DNA of 64,000 bases from JARRON01 sp037383845 (GCA_037383845.1 JARRON010000005.1:122057-186056); one strand, 5' to 3'; numbered from the stretch's first letter, positions 1 to 8,307 are shown. Notes: generated from the sequence alone by a model not told the origin. Program-made: numbers and translations.

Positions 1-291
1 GCCTCCCACGTGCTGCACGTGCTGGAGCTGGGCAAGCTCATGGGCCGCGACCTTCGCCTGGCCGAGGAAGGAGAGTTCCGGAGTCTCTTTCCCGACTGCG
101 AGCCTGGCGCGGTGCCCGCCGTCGGACCCGCCTATGGCCTGGAGACAGTGGTCTCCGATGCGCTCGCGGATGCGGACGAAATCTGGTTCGAAGCCGGCGA
201 CCACGTCACCCTGCTCCACGTCTCTGGCGAGGACTTCCGGCGCCTGCTGTCCGGCGCCACCCTGGCCGGGATGAGCAGCCACAGGCACTGA
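1..291 (+). CDS. YbaK/EbsC-type aminoacyl-tRNA deacylase, 3' part only
   Basis: The reading frame is open from the first base of the window, so the N-terminus lies outside it and about 96 residues are visible. The conserved tail of the YbaK/ProX editing fold is present: a CEPGAVPAVGPAYGL segment, then DEIWFEAGDHVTLLHVSGEDF. Family members hydrolyse mischarged aminoacyl-tRNAs such as Cys-tRNA(Pro) or Ala-tRNA(Pro) in the cytoplasm. The visible part is consistent with the C-terminal half of a stand-alone domain of roughly 155 residues. The gene converges on the membrane-protein gene that ends at 374. The family is clear, but the tRNA specificity cannot be read from this fragment. Confidence 0.85.
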   Translation, partial: ASHVLHVLELGKLMGRDLRLAEEGEFRSLFPDCEPGAVPAVGPAYGLETVVSDALADADEIWFEAGDHVTLLHVSGEDFRRLLSGATLAGMSSHRH

Positions 292-373
292 GCCCCCGTT
301 TGCGGCGTGGTCGGCGCTGCCGGATGGTCCGGTCATACCCCGAAGCTTAGCGGGCCTGCGGGCGGGCTGCGGC

Positions 374-1048
374 TCAGGCCGGGCTGCGGGCCTCGATCTG
401 CAGGCCCCACCGGTACCAGGCCACGGCCAGCAGGCCGAAGTAACCGTGCATGAGCAGGGCGAACCACCACTCGATGACGTTCTCCGCCACGTCGTTGTCC
501 AGGTAGTTGGCGAACCAGACATTGGCCAGGCCAAGGCCAAGCATGCCCGCGGCCATGGCCACCATGCCGCCGGCAAGGCCGGTGCCGATCCGGTCCCGCA
601 GCGGCGCGGACAGTTTCCAGAGCCGGGCGCTCAGCAACAGCTCCCCAAGGGCGGTGAAGCCGAAGTAAACGGTGACCCCGTAGCGCCGCATCAGGTTGTA
701 CGCGGGACCGTCGGTCCCGAGGAACACCCCGTAAAGGATCGCGAACAGGGCGCCGGTAACGCCGAGGAACACGATCCACATCCGGGAACGCCCGCCCTCT
801 CCGAGCTGCCTGAGCCAGGAGCCCACCACCAGCCACTGCACGGCCAGCAGCGTGGCGGTGGGCAGCATCACGCTGCGGAAGAGGTGAATGACCGGCTCCT
901 TGCGGCAGGCCCGGCTGATGGACGTGCATCCGTCGGTGAACGGGAAGCAGCCTTCGATGAGGTCCAGATGCACCGACAGCATGAAGCATCCGATGACCAG
1001 GAGCGTCGGCAGCAGCCAGCAGGCCAGGGCGAGCGGCCAGGCCGGCAT
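374..1048 (-). CDS. Conserved multi-pass membrane protein coupled to feoC
   Basis: A 224-residue integral membrane protein with about six hydrophobic segments. After the first segment it has a cysteine-containing loop (GCFPFTDGCTSISRACR) followed by hydrophobic helices and short charged loops. The DGCTSIS loop resembles a widespread uncharacterised inner-membrane family loosely related to the Frag1/DRAM/Sfk1 group; this is recalled from family patterns, not searched. I placed the start at the ATG overlapping the feoC stop codon (ATGA, 1046-1050), because the longer frame would run through feoC. Translational coupling to feoC makes it the last gene of the feo operon, so a role linked to ferrous-iron uptake or metal stress is possible. 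No function is established. Confidence 0.8.
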   Translation of the reverse strand: MPAWPLALACWLLPTLLVIGCFMLSVHLDLIEGCFPFTDGCTSISRACRKEPVIHLFRSVMLPTATLLAVQWLVVGSWLRQLGEGGRSRMWIVFLGVTGALFAILYGVFLGTDGPAYNLMRRYGVTVYFGFTALGELLLSARLWKLSAPLRDRIGTGLAGGMVAMAAGMLGLGLANVWFANYLDNDVAENVIEWWFALLMHGYFGLLAVAWYRWGLQIEARSPA

Positions 1049-1299
1049 CAGTGACTGGCGGCTCGCCTGCCGGCGTCGGTCAGCACCCAGACGCCGAAGC
1101 CGTGCCCCGCGCATACCGGACCGACGGGGCAATCCTCGCATCCGGGGCGGCATTCCGAGGCCTGCTCCACCAGGCCCCGCCGGGCGAGCTCCTGCATCAT
1201 CGCTTCTATCATCGACTCCGAGACCCCAAGGGCCTCAGAGAGCTCCCGGGTGCTGCCCACGCCACCCCGGGCCGCTTCGTGCAGCAGGCGCTTAAGCAC
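1048..1299 (-). CDS. feoC: FeoC-like winged-helix protein with four-cysteine cluster site
   Basis: An 83-residue protein made of a small winged-helix domain (residues 1-45) and a Cys-rich wing with C50, C54, C57 and C63 (CX3CX2CX5C), a candidate Fe-S cluster site. FeoC proteins bind the cytoplasmic part of FeoB and protect or regulate the transporter. The gene overlaps the end of feoB by 8 bp and the start of the next membrane-protein gene by one ATGA. That arrangement implies feoA-feoB-feoC-membrane protein as one transcript. The length and cysteine spacing are typical of FeoC, although the sequence is variable in this family. Confidence 0.85.
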   Translation of the reverse strand: MLKRLLHEAARGGVGSTRELSEALGVSESMIEAMMQELARRGLVEQASECRPGCEDCPVGPVCAGHGFGVWVLTDAGRRAASH

Positions 1300-3346
1300 C
1301 GGCCGCGCCCAGGCCGGCCGCCGCGGCCAGCTGGTAGACGATCGTGCCCATCAGCAGCGCCACGATGAGCATCAGGCCGACGCTGGCCAGCGTCCACCGC
1401 CAGGTGCCGGTTTCCTGCCGGATCGCCGCCACCGTGGCCACGCAGGGCACGAACAGCATGTTCACCACCAGGAACGCCAGGGCGGAGGCCGGCGTGACCG
1501 CCGCCTGCAGCAGCCGGCCCAGACCGTCGGCGTCGGCGCCGTAGATCACGCCCAGGGCGGCGATGGAGTTTTCCTTGGCCACGAAGGCCGACAGCGTCGC
1601 GACGATGAGCCGCCAGTCCAGCCCCATGAACTGCCCCACCGGCTCCAGTGTCCGGCCGATGGCGGCCAGCCAGCTTTCGTCCACCGTCTCCCCGGGGAAG
1701 CTCACCAGGACCCAGATCACCACCGAAACCACGACGATGACCGTCGCCGCCCGCTTGATGAACATCCAGACATTGCTCAGCGCCAGCAGCACGATCGTCC
1801 GCGGGTTGGGGACGTGGTACAGGGGCATCTCCATGACGAAGGCCAGCCGCTCCCGCCCAAACACGAAGCGGTCGAGCAGCAGGCCCACCATGGCGATCAC
1901 TACCAGGTTGCCCACCACCAGGCCCCAGGCCACCAGCGTGGGATGGGCGGGGAAGAACAGGGGCACCATGAAAGCCAGCACCAGCAGCCGGGCGCTACAG
2001 GGCACGAAGGGCGTCAGCAGGATGGTCAGGAGGCGGGCCGGCCTGGACTCGATCACCCGGCTGCCCATCACCGCGGGCACATTGCAGCCGAAGCCCAGGA
2101 AAAGGGGCAGGAAGCTCTTGCCGTGAAGGCCGATCCGGTGCATGAACCGGTCCATGACGTAGGCCATGCGGCTCTGGTACCCGGTGTCTTCCAGGAGCCC
2201 CAGGGCGAGGAAAAACACGAGCAGGATCGGCACGAAGGTCAGCACGATCCCGGCGCCGGCGACCACGCCGTCCACCAGCAGGCCGGACACCCAGGCCGGC
2301 GCCGACGAAAGGGCCCGCTCCAGGCCGGCGGCCACGGAGGAAACCACTCGCTCGTCCAGCCAGGTCTGCACGGGACCGGCCAGCGAGAAGGTCAGCCAGA
2401 ACACCGCGCCGAAGACCCCCAGAAGCAGGACGAGTCCCCAGGCGGGATGAGTGGCCAGCCGGTCCAGCCGGTCGGTCAGGCTCACCTGCCCCAGGCGGGG
2501 ACGCCTCAGGGCGGCCCGGACCATCCGCCCGATCCACTCGTAGCGGGCGCCGGCCACGTCCAGGACCGCATCCTCGTGGGCCAGCAGGAGCTCGTGGACC
2601 CGGGTCCAGTGCGCTTCCGGCAGCCAGCTCTCGGCCTGCTCGGTAACCTGACGGTCGCCTTCCAGCAGCTTGATGGCCGCCCAGTCCGCAGGCACGCCCT
2701 CCGGCAACCAGGCGCTCATCAGGGTCTTCAGCTCCGCGAACACTTCCCGGTGGCTCTCGGCGATTTCCGGCCGGTCCGGCTCGCAGGTGATCTCGCCCTT
2801 TGCCACGGCGGCGGCCTTGGCCAGCAGGTCGGAGACACCCTCGTTGCGGCTGGCCACCATGGGCACTACCGGGATGCCCAGCGCCGCCTCCAGCACGTGG
2901 GCGTCAAACTCGATGCCCTCCCGCCGGGCGACGTCCACCATGTTCACGCCCAGCACCACCGGGATCGGCAGCAGGAGCAGTTCCGCCAGCAGGTAGAGAT
3001 TGCGCTCCAGGGCGGCGGCATCGGCAATCATGACCACCACGTCCGGCCGCTCCTGAAGGATGAAGTCCCGGGCGATGTGCTCCTCTTCGGAGTTGGACGT
3101 CAGGCTGTAGGTCCCCGGCAGGTCCACCACGTGGAAGCGGCGGCCCTCCAGGCGGGCATTGCCTTCCCGGCGCTCCACCGTCCGGCCGGGCCAGTTGCCC
3201 ACCTCCTGACTCAGGCCGGTCAGGATGCTGAATACGGTGGACTTGCCGACGTTGGGCTGGCCGGCAAGGCCGATGAGAATGGGCCGCTGGTCAGCGTCCG
3301 GGGAAGGGACGCCCCGGGGCCGGAAGCTCCTGGGATCTGCACTCAT
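1292..3346 (-). CDS. feoB: Ferrous iron transporter FeoB
   Basis: A 684-residue inner-membrane Fe(II) transporter. The N-terminal G domain shows G1 (GQPNVGKST, residues 29-37), G3 (DLPG) and G4 (NMVD). A helical insert follows, then the transmembrane Gate domains in the C-terminal 400 residues. The protein carries a polar N-terminal extension of about 20 residues before the G domain and is shorter than the E. coli protein, within the family range. Its start lies inside the 3' end of feoA (56-bp overlap), and I see no strong ribosome binding site, so coupling to feoA translation is likely. The start codon could be a little further downstream. Confidence 0.95.
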   Translation of the reverse strand: MSADPRSFRPRGVPSPDADQRPILIGLAGQPNVGKSTVFSILTGLSQEVGNWPGRTVERREGNARLEGRRFHVVDLPGTYSLTSNSEEEHIARDFILQERPDVVVMIADAAALERNLYLLAELLLLPIPVVLGVNMVDVARREGIEFDAHVLEAALGIPVVPMVASRNEGVSDLLAKAAAVAKGEITCEPDRPEIAESHREVFAELKTLMSAWLPEGVPADWAAIKLLEGDRQVTEQAESWLPEAHWTRVHELLLAHEDAVLDVAGARYEWIGRMVRAALRRPRLGQVSLTDRLDRLATHPAWGLVLLLGVFGAVFWLTFSLAGPVQTWLDERVVSSVAAGLERALSSAPAWVSGLLVDGVVAGAGIVLTFVPILLVFFLALGLLEDTGYQSRMAYVMDRFMHRIGLHGKSFLPLFLGFGCNVPAVMGSRVIESRPARLLTILLTPFVPCSARLLVLAFMVPLFFPAHPTLVAWGLVVGNLVVIAMVGLLLDRFVFGRERLAFVMEMPLYHVPNPRTIVLLALSNVWMFIKRAATVIVVVSVVIWVLVSFPGETVDESWLAAIGRTLEPVGQFMGLDWRLIVATLSAFVAKENSIAALGVIYGADADGLGRLLQAAVTPASALAFLVVNMLFVPCVATVAAIRQETGTWRWTLASVGLMLIVALLMGTIVYQLAAAAGLGAAGA

Positions 3347-3575
3347 GGACGAATACGAGGCTCGCCTGGCGACGGCCGAGGGCGATCCGCGTGTCGCGGA
3401 TCTTGGCGAGCACGGGCCCGCGGCCGAGGTTCTGCAACACCTGGATTTCCGCCCCGGGCGTCAGCCCCATGGCCGCCAGCCGGCCGGTCATTTCCCGGCC
3501 GCCCTGGATGGCCGCAACGACACCCCGACTGCCGGTGAACAGCTGGCTCAGGCTGGTGGCGACAGGGGTATCCAA
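3291..3575 (-). CDS. feoA: FeoA SH3-like ferrous transport protein
   Basis: A 94-residue cytoplasmic protein with the FeoA core domain. It contains the AAMGLTPGAEIQVLQNLG segment and the closing beta strands with IALGRRQA. FeoA binds FeoB and is required for Fe(II) uptake. It is the first gene of the feo operon, and its 3' end overlaps feoB. The spacer 3576-3666 separates it from the divergent cytochrome gene. I looked there for a Fur-type inverted repeat and did not find a convincing one. Confidence 0.9.
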   Translation of the reverse strand: MDTPVATSLSQLFTGSRGVVAAIQGGREMTGRLAAMGLTPGAEIQVLQNLGRGPVLAKIRDTRIALGRRQASLVFVHECRSQELPAPGRPFPGR

Positions 3576-3666
3576 GCGGGTCGATCCAGGGTCGGGGGCG
3601 GTTCGCGCAGGCGATGGAGGTAGTATAAGGTCCGTTGGAAATCCAGCAGATAGGGACTTAACGCAA

Positions 3667-4137
3667 ATGATTCTCGCCTACTTTACGCCTTTTTTGCGCA
3701 CTGCGACAGGGGCCGCGCTGTGTGCCGCGGGCTTGTCCCTCGCGAGCCCCGTCGCGGCCGCCGGTCCCGGTCTCGCGGAGCTCATGGCTCACATGCAGCG
3801 CCACACCCACAAGGTGCAGCTGTCCGTGGAGGCCCGTAACGCCAGGCTTGTTGGCTTCTACCTCCACGAGATCGAGGAGATCGCCGAGACCATCGAGGAC
3901 GAGATCGCCACCTACGACGAACAGCCCGTAGGAAGGCTTGTCGGCGAGATGCTGATGCCCGCGGTGGAAGCGCTGGAAGATCCCGTGGAGGCCGGTGACT
4001 GGGCCGCCGCAGACGCCGCATTCACCGGACTGCTGGGCGCCTGCAACGCCTGCCATGCCACCACCAAGCACGGCTACATCAGGATCGTGCCTGCCGAGGG
4101 CAACCCCTACAACCAGGATTTCTCCGCGACGAAATAG
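3667..4137 (+). CDS. Secreted monoheme cytochrome c-like protein
   Basis: A 156-residue protein starting at ATG 3667; the frame extends upstream into feoA-antisense sequence and that part was discarded. Residues 1-32 form a signal peptide (hydrophobic core, then SPVAAAG). The mature part is largely helical and has one haem c motif, CNACH, at residues 126-130 near the C-terminus, followed by KHGYIRIVP. A C-terminal CXXCH on a helical protein resembles class II (cytochrome c'-type) folds. The electron partner is unknown. It is transcribed divergently from feoA, so a shared control region is possible. Confidence 0.85.
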   Translation: MILAYFTPFLRTATGAALCAAGLSLASPVAAAGPGLAELMAHMQRHTHKVQLSVEARNARLVGFYLHEIEEIAETIEDEIATYDEQPVGRLVGEMLMPAVEALEDPVEAGDWAAADAAFTGLLGACNACHATTKHGYIRIVPAEGNPYNQDFSATK

Positions 4138-4148
4138 CCTCCCCTGTG

Positions 4149-4170
4149 CCCCGGGCAGGGCGGCCCGGGG
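4149..4170 (+). terminator. GC hairpin after the cytochrome gene
   Basis: An 8-bp perfect inverted repeat (CCCCGGGC / GCCCGGGG) with a 6-nt loop begins 11 nt after the cytochrome stop codon. It is followed by repeated gcgggtt units and not by a T tract. It may act as a weak or Rho-assisted terminator. Confidence 0.35.
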
Positions 4171-4284
4171 CCGCGGGTTGCGGGTTGCGGACCGGCGCCT
4201 GACCGAAGCAACGGCGCTCCCGCCGTTGCCGCGTGCCGGCGAGCGGCCGCCATCATGCCATCGGGATCGTCGCGGGACGCCGGC

Positions 4285-4680
4285 TCAGCCGTAGGCCCGG
4301 TCGTCTGGTCCCGGGCCGCCGGGCTCAGCCAGCGGATCGCGGCCGAAGCGGTTGTCGCCGAAGGTGCCTCTGAGGAAGCCGCACTCGATCAGGATCCAGA
4401 TCCAGCCGATGACGGGCACGAGGTTAAGCAGCGCCCACCAGCCGCTCTTGTCCCGGTCGTGCCAGCGCTTGATCTGCACCGCCAGGCTGATCCAGATGCT
4501 GACGACAGCCACCGCCATGGCGACGAGCCCCTGGCCGCCGGTGGCGGGATGTTCGGGACCGAAGTCGTCCACGTAGTTGCCGAGGCCTGTGTTCAGCACC
4601 GCCATGATGATGACGACTATCCAGTAGGGCTGGCGGTTCAGTCGCCCCTCGAAGGAGAAAAGCAGCCATTTGATGTCCAT
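4285..4680 (-). CDS. DUF805 membrane protein
   Basis: A 131-residue protein beginning MDIKWLLFSFEGRLNR. It has the DUF805 signature: an F-x-GR-x-x-R-x-x-YW segment, three to four transmembrane helices, and the conserved KRWHDRDKSGWW loop before the last helices. DUF805 proteins are inner-membrane proteins of unknown function. The ATG at 4680 was chosen because it starts exactly at the family's N-terminus; the longer frame adds an Arg/Pro-rich stretch without family character. No operon partner. Confidence 0.9.
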   Translation of the reverse strand: MDIKWLLFSFEGRLNRQPYWIVVIIMAVLNTGLGNYVDDFGPEHPATGGQGLVAMAVAVVSIWISLAVQIKRWHDRDKSGWWALLNLVPVIGWIWILIECGFLRGTFGDNRFGRDPLAEPGGPGPDDRAYG

Positions 4681-4992
4681 GTGATGAGGCGTCCTCCCGC
4701 TCGCTGGTTGGATCAGACCCGACCGCGCGCCGAGACCGGCTGCAGCGGTCGGACAAATAGTGACACATCGGCGAAGGGATTTTACCGGCGCCCGCACCCG
4801 TGGGCACCGATGATGTCGTCAGTGTGGCGTCACGTCGGGGCACGGGCTGAAAGCGCACAGCGCCACACCGGCCCGCGGTGCGCCGGCCACGGCCTGCCCA
4901 TGCAAGACGCGTAGTGAACGCACCACCGCCAGAGCCCAGAAACCCAGGATGTCCTGACTCCCCGGTCACACCGCCACGTCAGTATAGAAACA
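4681..4992. other. Intergenic region without recognisable gene
   Basis: About 310 nt lie between the start of the DUF805 gene and the terminator at 4993. Short open frames here are Arg/Pro/Ala-rich and look like chance frames. The stretch should contain the DUF805 promoter on the minus strand, but I cannot identify a convincing -35/-10 pair or an RNA gene. Confidence 0.5.
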
Positions 4993-5019
4993 AAGCGGCC
5001 CGGGATGCCCGGGCCGCTT
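4993..5019 (-). terminator. Strong intrinsic terminator for the choice-of-anchor I gene
   Basis: A perfect 12-bp stem (AAGCGGCCCGGG / CCCGGGCCGCTT) with a 3-nt loop lies 37 nt beyond the stop codon at 5056. On the minus strand it is followed by a T-rich run (TTTGTTTC). The + strand side also reads into a T-rich segment, so it may work in both directions. Confidence 0.8.
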
Positions 5020-5055
5020 CGTCTTTCATCCGGAGGCAGAAAGACGCCGGCGAAA

Positions 5056-6669
5056 TTACGGAGCCGTCACTACCTCGAAGATACTCGTCGTGCCGCTGAC
5101 CTCGTTGGAGACCACCAGCAACGGCTTGCCGTTGGGGCTATCCGCGGCAGGGATGAACACCAGACCTTCGGGCCCCAGGTCCATGGTCTCGCTGAAGGCC
5201 TCCACGGCGTCTTCCGCGTCGGCGGTGAAGTCCCGGTTGTTTGCCCAGGACTGGAACACCGGCGCATACGGGTCGGTGATGTCGTAGACCATCACGCCGC
5301 CGATACGCTCAAGCCCGATGAAGGCCAGGCGCTTGCCGTAAGCCTCGCCCACGACCACGCCTTCCGGCTCCGGGCCCTTGGCATCGCTGCGGGAGTCGAA
5401 CTCGTCCGGATCGTTGTCGTCGTTGCTGAAGTTGAAATACGCAGGCGCCAGGTTGGCGGTGATGTCCTCGAAGTCGCTTCCGGAGTCGAAGATCGGCTGG
5501 AAGTTGTCGGCCCGCCAGATGGTGAACGACCGCGCGCCGAAGGCGTACAGCGCCTCATATTCGCCGTCGCCGTCGGTGTCGCCGAGCGTGGTGGTCACGG
5601 TCAGGCGGCCCAGGTTTTCCTCCAGCTGCAGGTCGGCGGCATTGGGAAAGGCCACCGGGTCGAGAACCAGGTCGTCGACGCGTTCTTCCTCGACGAAGAT
5701 GTCGATCTCGTCGTCCCCGATCTCCACGATGTACTCCCGGGCGTCACCCTCGTTGGCGGTGACGATGAAACGCTGACCGCCGTCGGTGAAGTACGCCGCA
5801 CCGTCGGGCTGGTACATGCCGAATACCGGCCAGTTGGCGATGTTGATCCTCTCGTCCCGGTCGCTGGCGTCCAGCTTGTTCTCCGCGAGGGAGTGATCCT
5901 TGAAACCCAGCGGAATGATCCGGGTGACTTTTGCCGAGCGCAGGTTGATCTCCGCTACGGCGTTATTCTCCTGGAGCATGGCCCAGGCCTTCGGCTGGCC
6001 CTCGGCGGTGACGATGTACTCCGGCTCAAGGTCCTGGGCGACGGTGGCGCCGGGGCCGAAGATGCGCACCCCGTTGGCCCGCAGCTTGTCGGCGTCCTTG
6101 TTGAAGCGGGAAAAGTCCGCCGTGCGGACCGTCGCATCCATCACGCCCCGGGAGATGTCGATGATGCTCACTGAGCCTTCCGGGTCCCAGGTGTAGTCGT
6201 CATTCGGCTCACCCTCGTTGGCCACCAGCACGGTGCCACCGTCGGGGGTGAAGGTCACCATGTCGGGCAGGGCACCCACGGTCTTCGCGGCGATGAAATC
6301 CAGCGTGCCAGTGTCATAGAAGGCCACCGCACCGTCGGCCTGGCTGGGGTCGTTCTCCACCGCCACGGCCAGGATGCCGTTCTTCACCGCCACGCTGTTG
6401 GCGCCCCCGCCCAGGCCCGCATCGGCGCCCGCGTCGATGGTGGCGTCCAGTGACGGTGACTCCGGGTTCGAGATGTCCAGGACGTCCACGGTGGCCGCGT
6501 CGGAATTGACGACGAACAGCCGCTGGGTGGAGACGTCGTAGGCGGCGATCTCTGCCGCGCCCTCGTCGAAGACGCCGGTGGTGTAGGTGCCGAGCCGGTC
6601 AAGCGTCACGTCGGCAACCGCGGGTGCCGCGGCCAGGGCGACGACGGCCCCGAACATGGTCTTTCTCAT
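5056..6669 (-). CDS. Secreted choice-of-anchor I family beta-propeller-like protein
   Basis: A 537-residue exported protein with a Sec signal peptide (MRKTMFGAVVALAAAPAVA, then DVTL). It contains repeated propeller-like blades with LFVVNSDAATVDVLDISNP, VLVANEGEPNDDY, FIVTANEGDAREY and EGVVVGEAYGKRLAFIGLER motifs. This architecture is typical of proteins named choice-of-anchor I, sometimes annotated as alkaline phosphatase or phytase-like esterase; activity is not established. Many Asp-rich loops (DTDGDGEYEA, DNDPDEFDSRSD) suggest Ca2+ binding. There is a good ribosome binding site (GGGGGAG). It is a single-gene unit with a strong terminator at 4993 and a possible PhoB site upstream. Confidence 0.88.
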   Translation of the reverse strand: MRKTMFGAVVALAAAPAVADVTLDRLGTYTTGVFDEGAAEIAAYDVSTQRLFVVNSDAATVDVLDISNPESPSLDATIDAGADAGLGGGANSVAVKNGILAVAVENDPSQADGAVAFYDTGTLDFIAAKTVGALPDMVTFTPDGGTVLVANEGEPNDDYTWDPEGSVSIIDISRGVMDATVRTADFSRFNKDADKLRANGVRIFGPGATVAQDLEPEYIVTAEGQPKAWAMLQENNAVAEINLRSAKVTRIIPLGFKDHSLAENKLDASDRDERINIANWPVFGMYQPDGAAYFTDGGQRFIVTANEGDAREYIVEIGDDEIDIFVEEERVDDLVLDPVAFPNAADLQLEENLGRLTVTTTLGDTDGDGEYEALYAFGARSFTIWRADNFQPIFDSGSDFEDITANLAPAYFNFSNDDNDPDEFDSRSDAKGPEPEGVVVGEAYGKRLAFIGLERIGGVMVYDITDPYAPVFQSWANNRDFTADAEDAVEAFSETMDLGPEGLVFIPAADSPNGKPLLVVSNEVSGTTSIFEVVTAP

Positions 6670-6698
6670 GGTTCTCCCCCTTGAGTGGAAAACCAGGG

Positions 6699-6732
6699 AC
6701 GCTAGCGGGGGTTCATTTCAGACCCGTGACAG
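6699..6732 (-). promoter_or_regulatory. Candidate PhoB-dependent promoter (Pho box plus -10)
   Basis: On the minus strand, 46 nt upstream of the start codon, two 7-mers CTGTCAC and CTGAAAT are separated by 4 nt (6715-6732). The Pho-box pattern is two CTGTCAT repeats with a 4-nt spacer. A TAGCGT hexamer follows 10 nt downstream (6699-6704), the position expected for a -10 element in a PhoB-activated promoter. The second repeat has two mismatches and the -10 is weak, so this is only a candidate. Confidence 0.4.
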
Positions 6733-6834
6733 TTGACATAATGCCGGGGGATGCAGCCGCCCGTGCGGCCGCGTGCATGGCGACGGACGCCATCCTGACG
6801 GGGCGCCGCACAGGCGCAAGACGGCCTGCGGAGG

Positions 6835-8307
6835 CTAGACCGCCTTGCCGCCGGCCAGCTTCAGCAGGGACAGGAACTCCCGGCGGGTGCGGGGACCATG
6901 CGTGGCAAAGCTCGGGTCCGGGCGCTCCTGGTAGGCCATGCGTTCCGTCGCAATGCGGTCAGTGCCCGCGCGCATCAGCACCTCGTCGGCGGAAATGCCG
7001 TAGGGCACGGTGGCATTCAAGCCGAAGACCTTCGCCTTCAGGGCCGGTGTCAGTTCCGGATAGCCGTGGGCCTCGCGAAGCTCCGGGGCGATCTGGAAGG
7101 CGCGGAAGGCCTGAATCTGGTCCTGCGGCGAGCCGTACCAGATGGAGTCGGTGCCCCACAGCACGTTGTCCTCGCCCACGTACTTCAGAAGCTTGCCCAG
7201 GGCGTGGGCGGCGGAATCCGGGTCCCGCAGGGCGAGGAACCGCCAGGTGGAGCCGAGCTCCGGATAGACGTTGGCATTCGGGCCTACCCCGGCCTCGGCC
7301 AGGGACGTGACCAGAGCATCCACGCCGTCGGTGCGGTCCGGGTCGTAAGGCCCCTCGGGCTGGTTCGGTACCCAGCCGGAGTGATAGATGAGGAAGTTCA
7401 CGTCGGGGAACATCTTCGCGATGGGCCCGATGTCTGCGCACGTGGAGTGCTCGTAGCTGTCGCGGCCGAAGGGAATGCCCTTGTGGATGCATATGTTGCG
7501 CACCCCCAGCTTGCGGGCCTTCTCCACGAACGCCACGCCGGCGTCGTCGGTCATCCAGAAGCCCTTCCCGTCCGGACCCCACTGGGTATAGGTCTTCCAG
7601 GCCGAGACGCCGAACTCCGCCAGCCGGTCCATGTCCTCCAGGTCACCCTGCTGGTTCGGATTGACCCGGCCGTGGAGCATGAGCCGATGGGTACCTTCCA
7701 TGCGCTCGACGATCTCCCGTGTGGCGGCGGCCTCCTCGATGGTCAGGGGCTCGCCCTCCCGGGTCGACGGCACGAAAGACAGCACCATCATGTCCGTGTC
7801 CGAGTCCATGAACACGTCCTTGAGGAACTCCTCCGGACCCAGGCACTGCAGGTAGCTGCGTTCGCCGGGATCATCGGCCAGGGCGCAGGCGGCCTTGGGC
7901 ATACCCGACAGGGGCGTGCGGCCCTCGGCGAGCGTGTTCAGCCAGTCCCCTTCCGGGTTCACGTAGTGGCCCTGCACGTCGAAAATGAACTCCCGCTTGC
8001 CCAGCTCGGCGGCGGCCAGCTCCGGGTCGACCGCCGCGTCCGCGGAGATCTCAAAGCGCCCGCCCGGGCGCCCCGCCGCGTAGACAGCGTTGAAGGCCAG
8101 AAGCGTCGACGCCGCCCCGCAGGCCGAGACCATGAAATCCCGCCGGCTGACGCCCCGGCGGCGGGCGTTCGCGTCGGCGGCCTCATGGGCGAGATGGTTG
8201 GCGAGGCGCTCGGTCTCCGACAGCGGGATGGGCGCAAACTCGCCGTTGGACGTCGTATCCAGCTTCACCGGAAGCCGGCGGCCGTCGGGATCTCGGGACT
8301 GGGTCAT
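6835..8307 (-). CDS. Tat-signal amidohydrolase (amidohydrolase-2 family)
   Basis: A 490-residue metal-dependent TIM-barrel hydrolase of the amidohydrolase-2 superfamily (relatives include decarboxylases such as ACMSD). The start at 8307 has a clear GGAGG ribosome binding site. A polar stretch of about 50 residues precedes a twin-arginine motif (VSRRDFMVSACGAAS) and a hydrophobic segment ending FNAVYAAG, so export by the Tat pathway is likely. The FDVQGHYVNP segment takes the place of the usual metal-binding HxH strand. Later motifs include ICIHKGIPFG, LIYHSGWVP and NVLWGTDSIWYG, which carries the metal-binding Asp. It is a single gene; the substrate is unknown. Confidence 0.85.
   Translation of the reverse strand: MTQSRDPDGRRLPVKLDTTSNGEFAPIPLSETERLANHLAHEAADANARRRGVSRRDFMVSACGAASTLLAFNAVYAAGRPGGRFEISADAAVDPELAAAELGKREFIFDVQGHYVNPEGDWLNTLAEGRTPLSGMPKAACALADDPGERSYLQCLGPEEFLKDVFMDSDTDMMVLSFVPSTREGEPLTIEEAAATREIVERMEGTHRLMLHGRVNPNQQGDLEDMDRLAEFGVSAWKTYTQWGPDGKGFWMTDDAGVAFVEKARKLGVRNICIHKGIPFGRDSYEHSTCADIGPIAKMFPDVNFLIYHSGWVPNQPEGPYDPDRTDGVDALVTSLAEAGVGPNANVYPELGSTWRFLALRDPDSAAHALGKLLKYVGEDNVLWGTDSIWYGSPQDQIQAFRAFQIAPELREAHGYPELTPALKAKVFGLNATVPYGISADEVLMRAGTDRIATERMAYQERPDPSFATHGPRTRREFLSLLKLAGGKAV

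Noticed and set aside
1250..3538. A 762-codon open frame antisense to feoB
   Set aside because: It is Gln/His/Gly/Pro-rich with no family motif and lies opposite a clear feoB gene; high GC keeps the frame open.
3576..3666. Fur box between feoA and the cytochrome gene
   Set aside because: No 19-bp AT-rich inverted repeat with useful similarity to the Fur consensus is visible.
6750..6790. Imperfect repeat ATGCA...TGCAT near the end of the amidohydrolase gene as terminator
   Set aside because: The stem has a 4-nt bulge and there is no T run in either direction.
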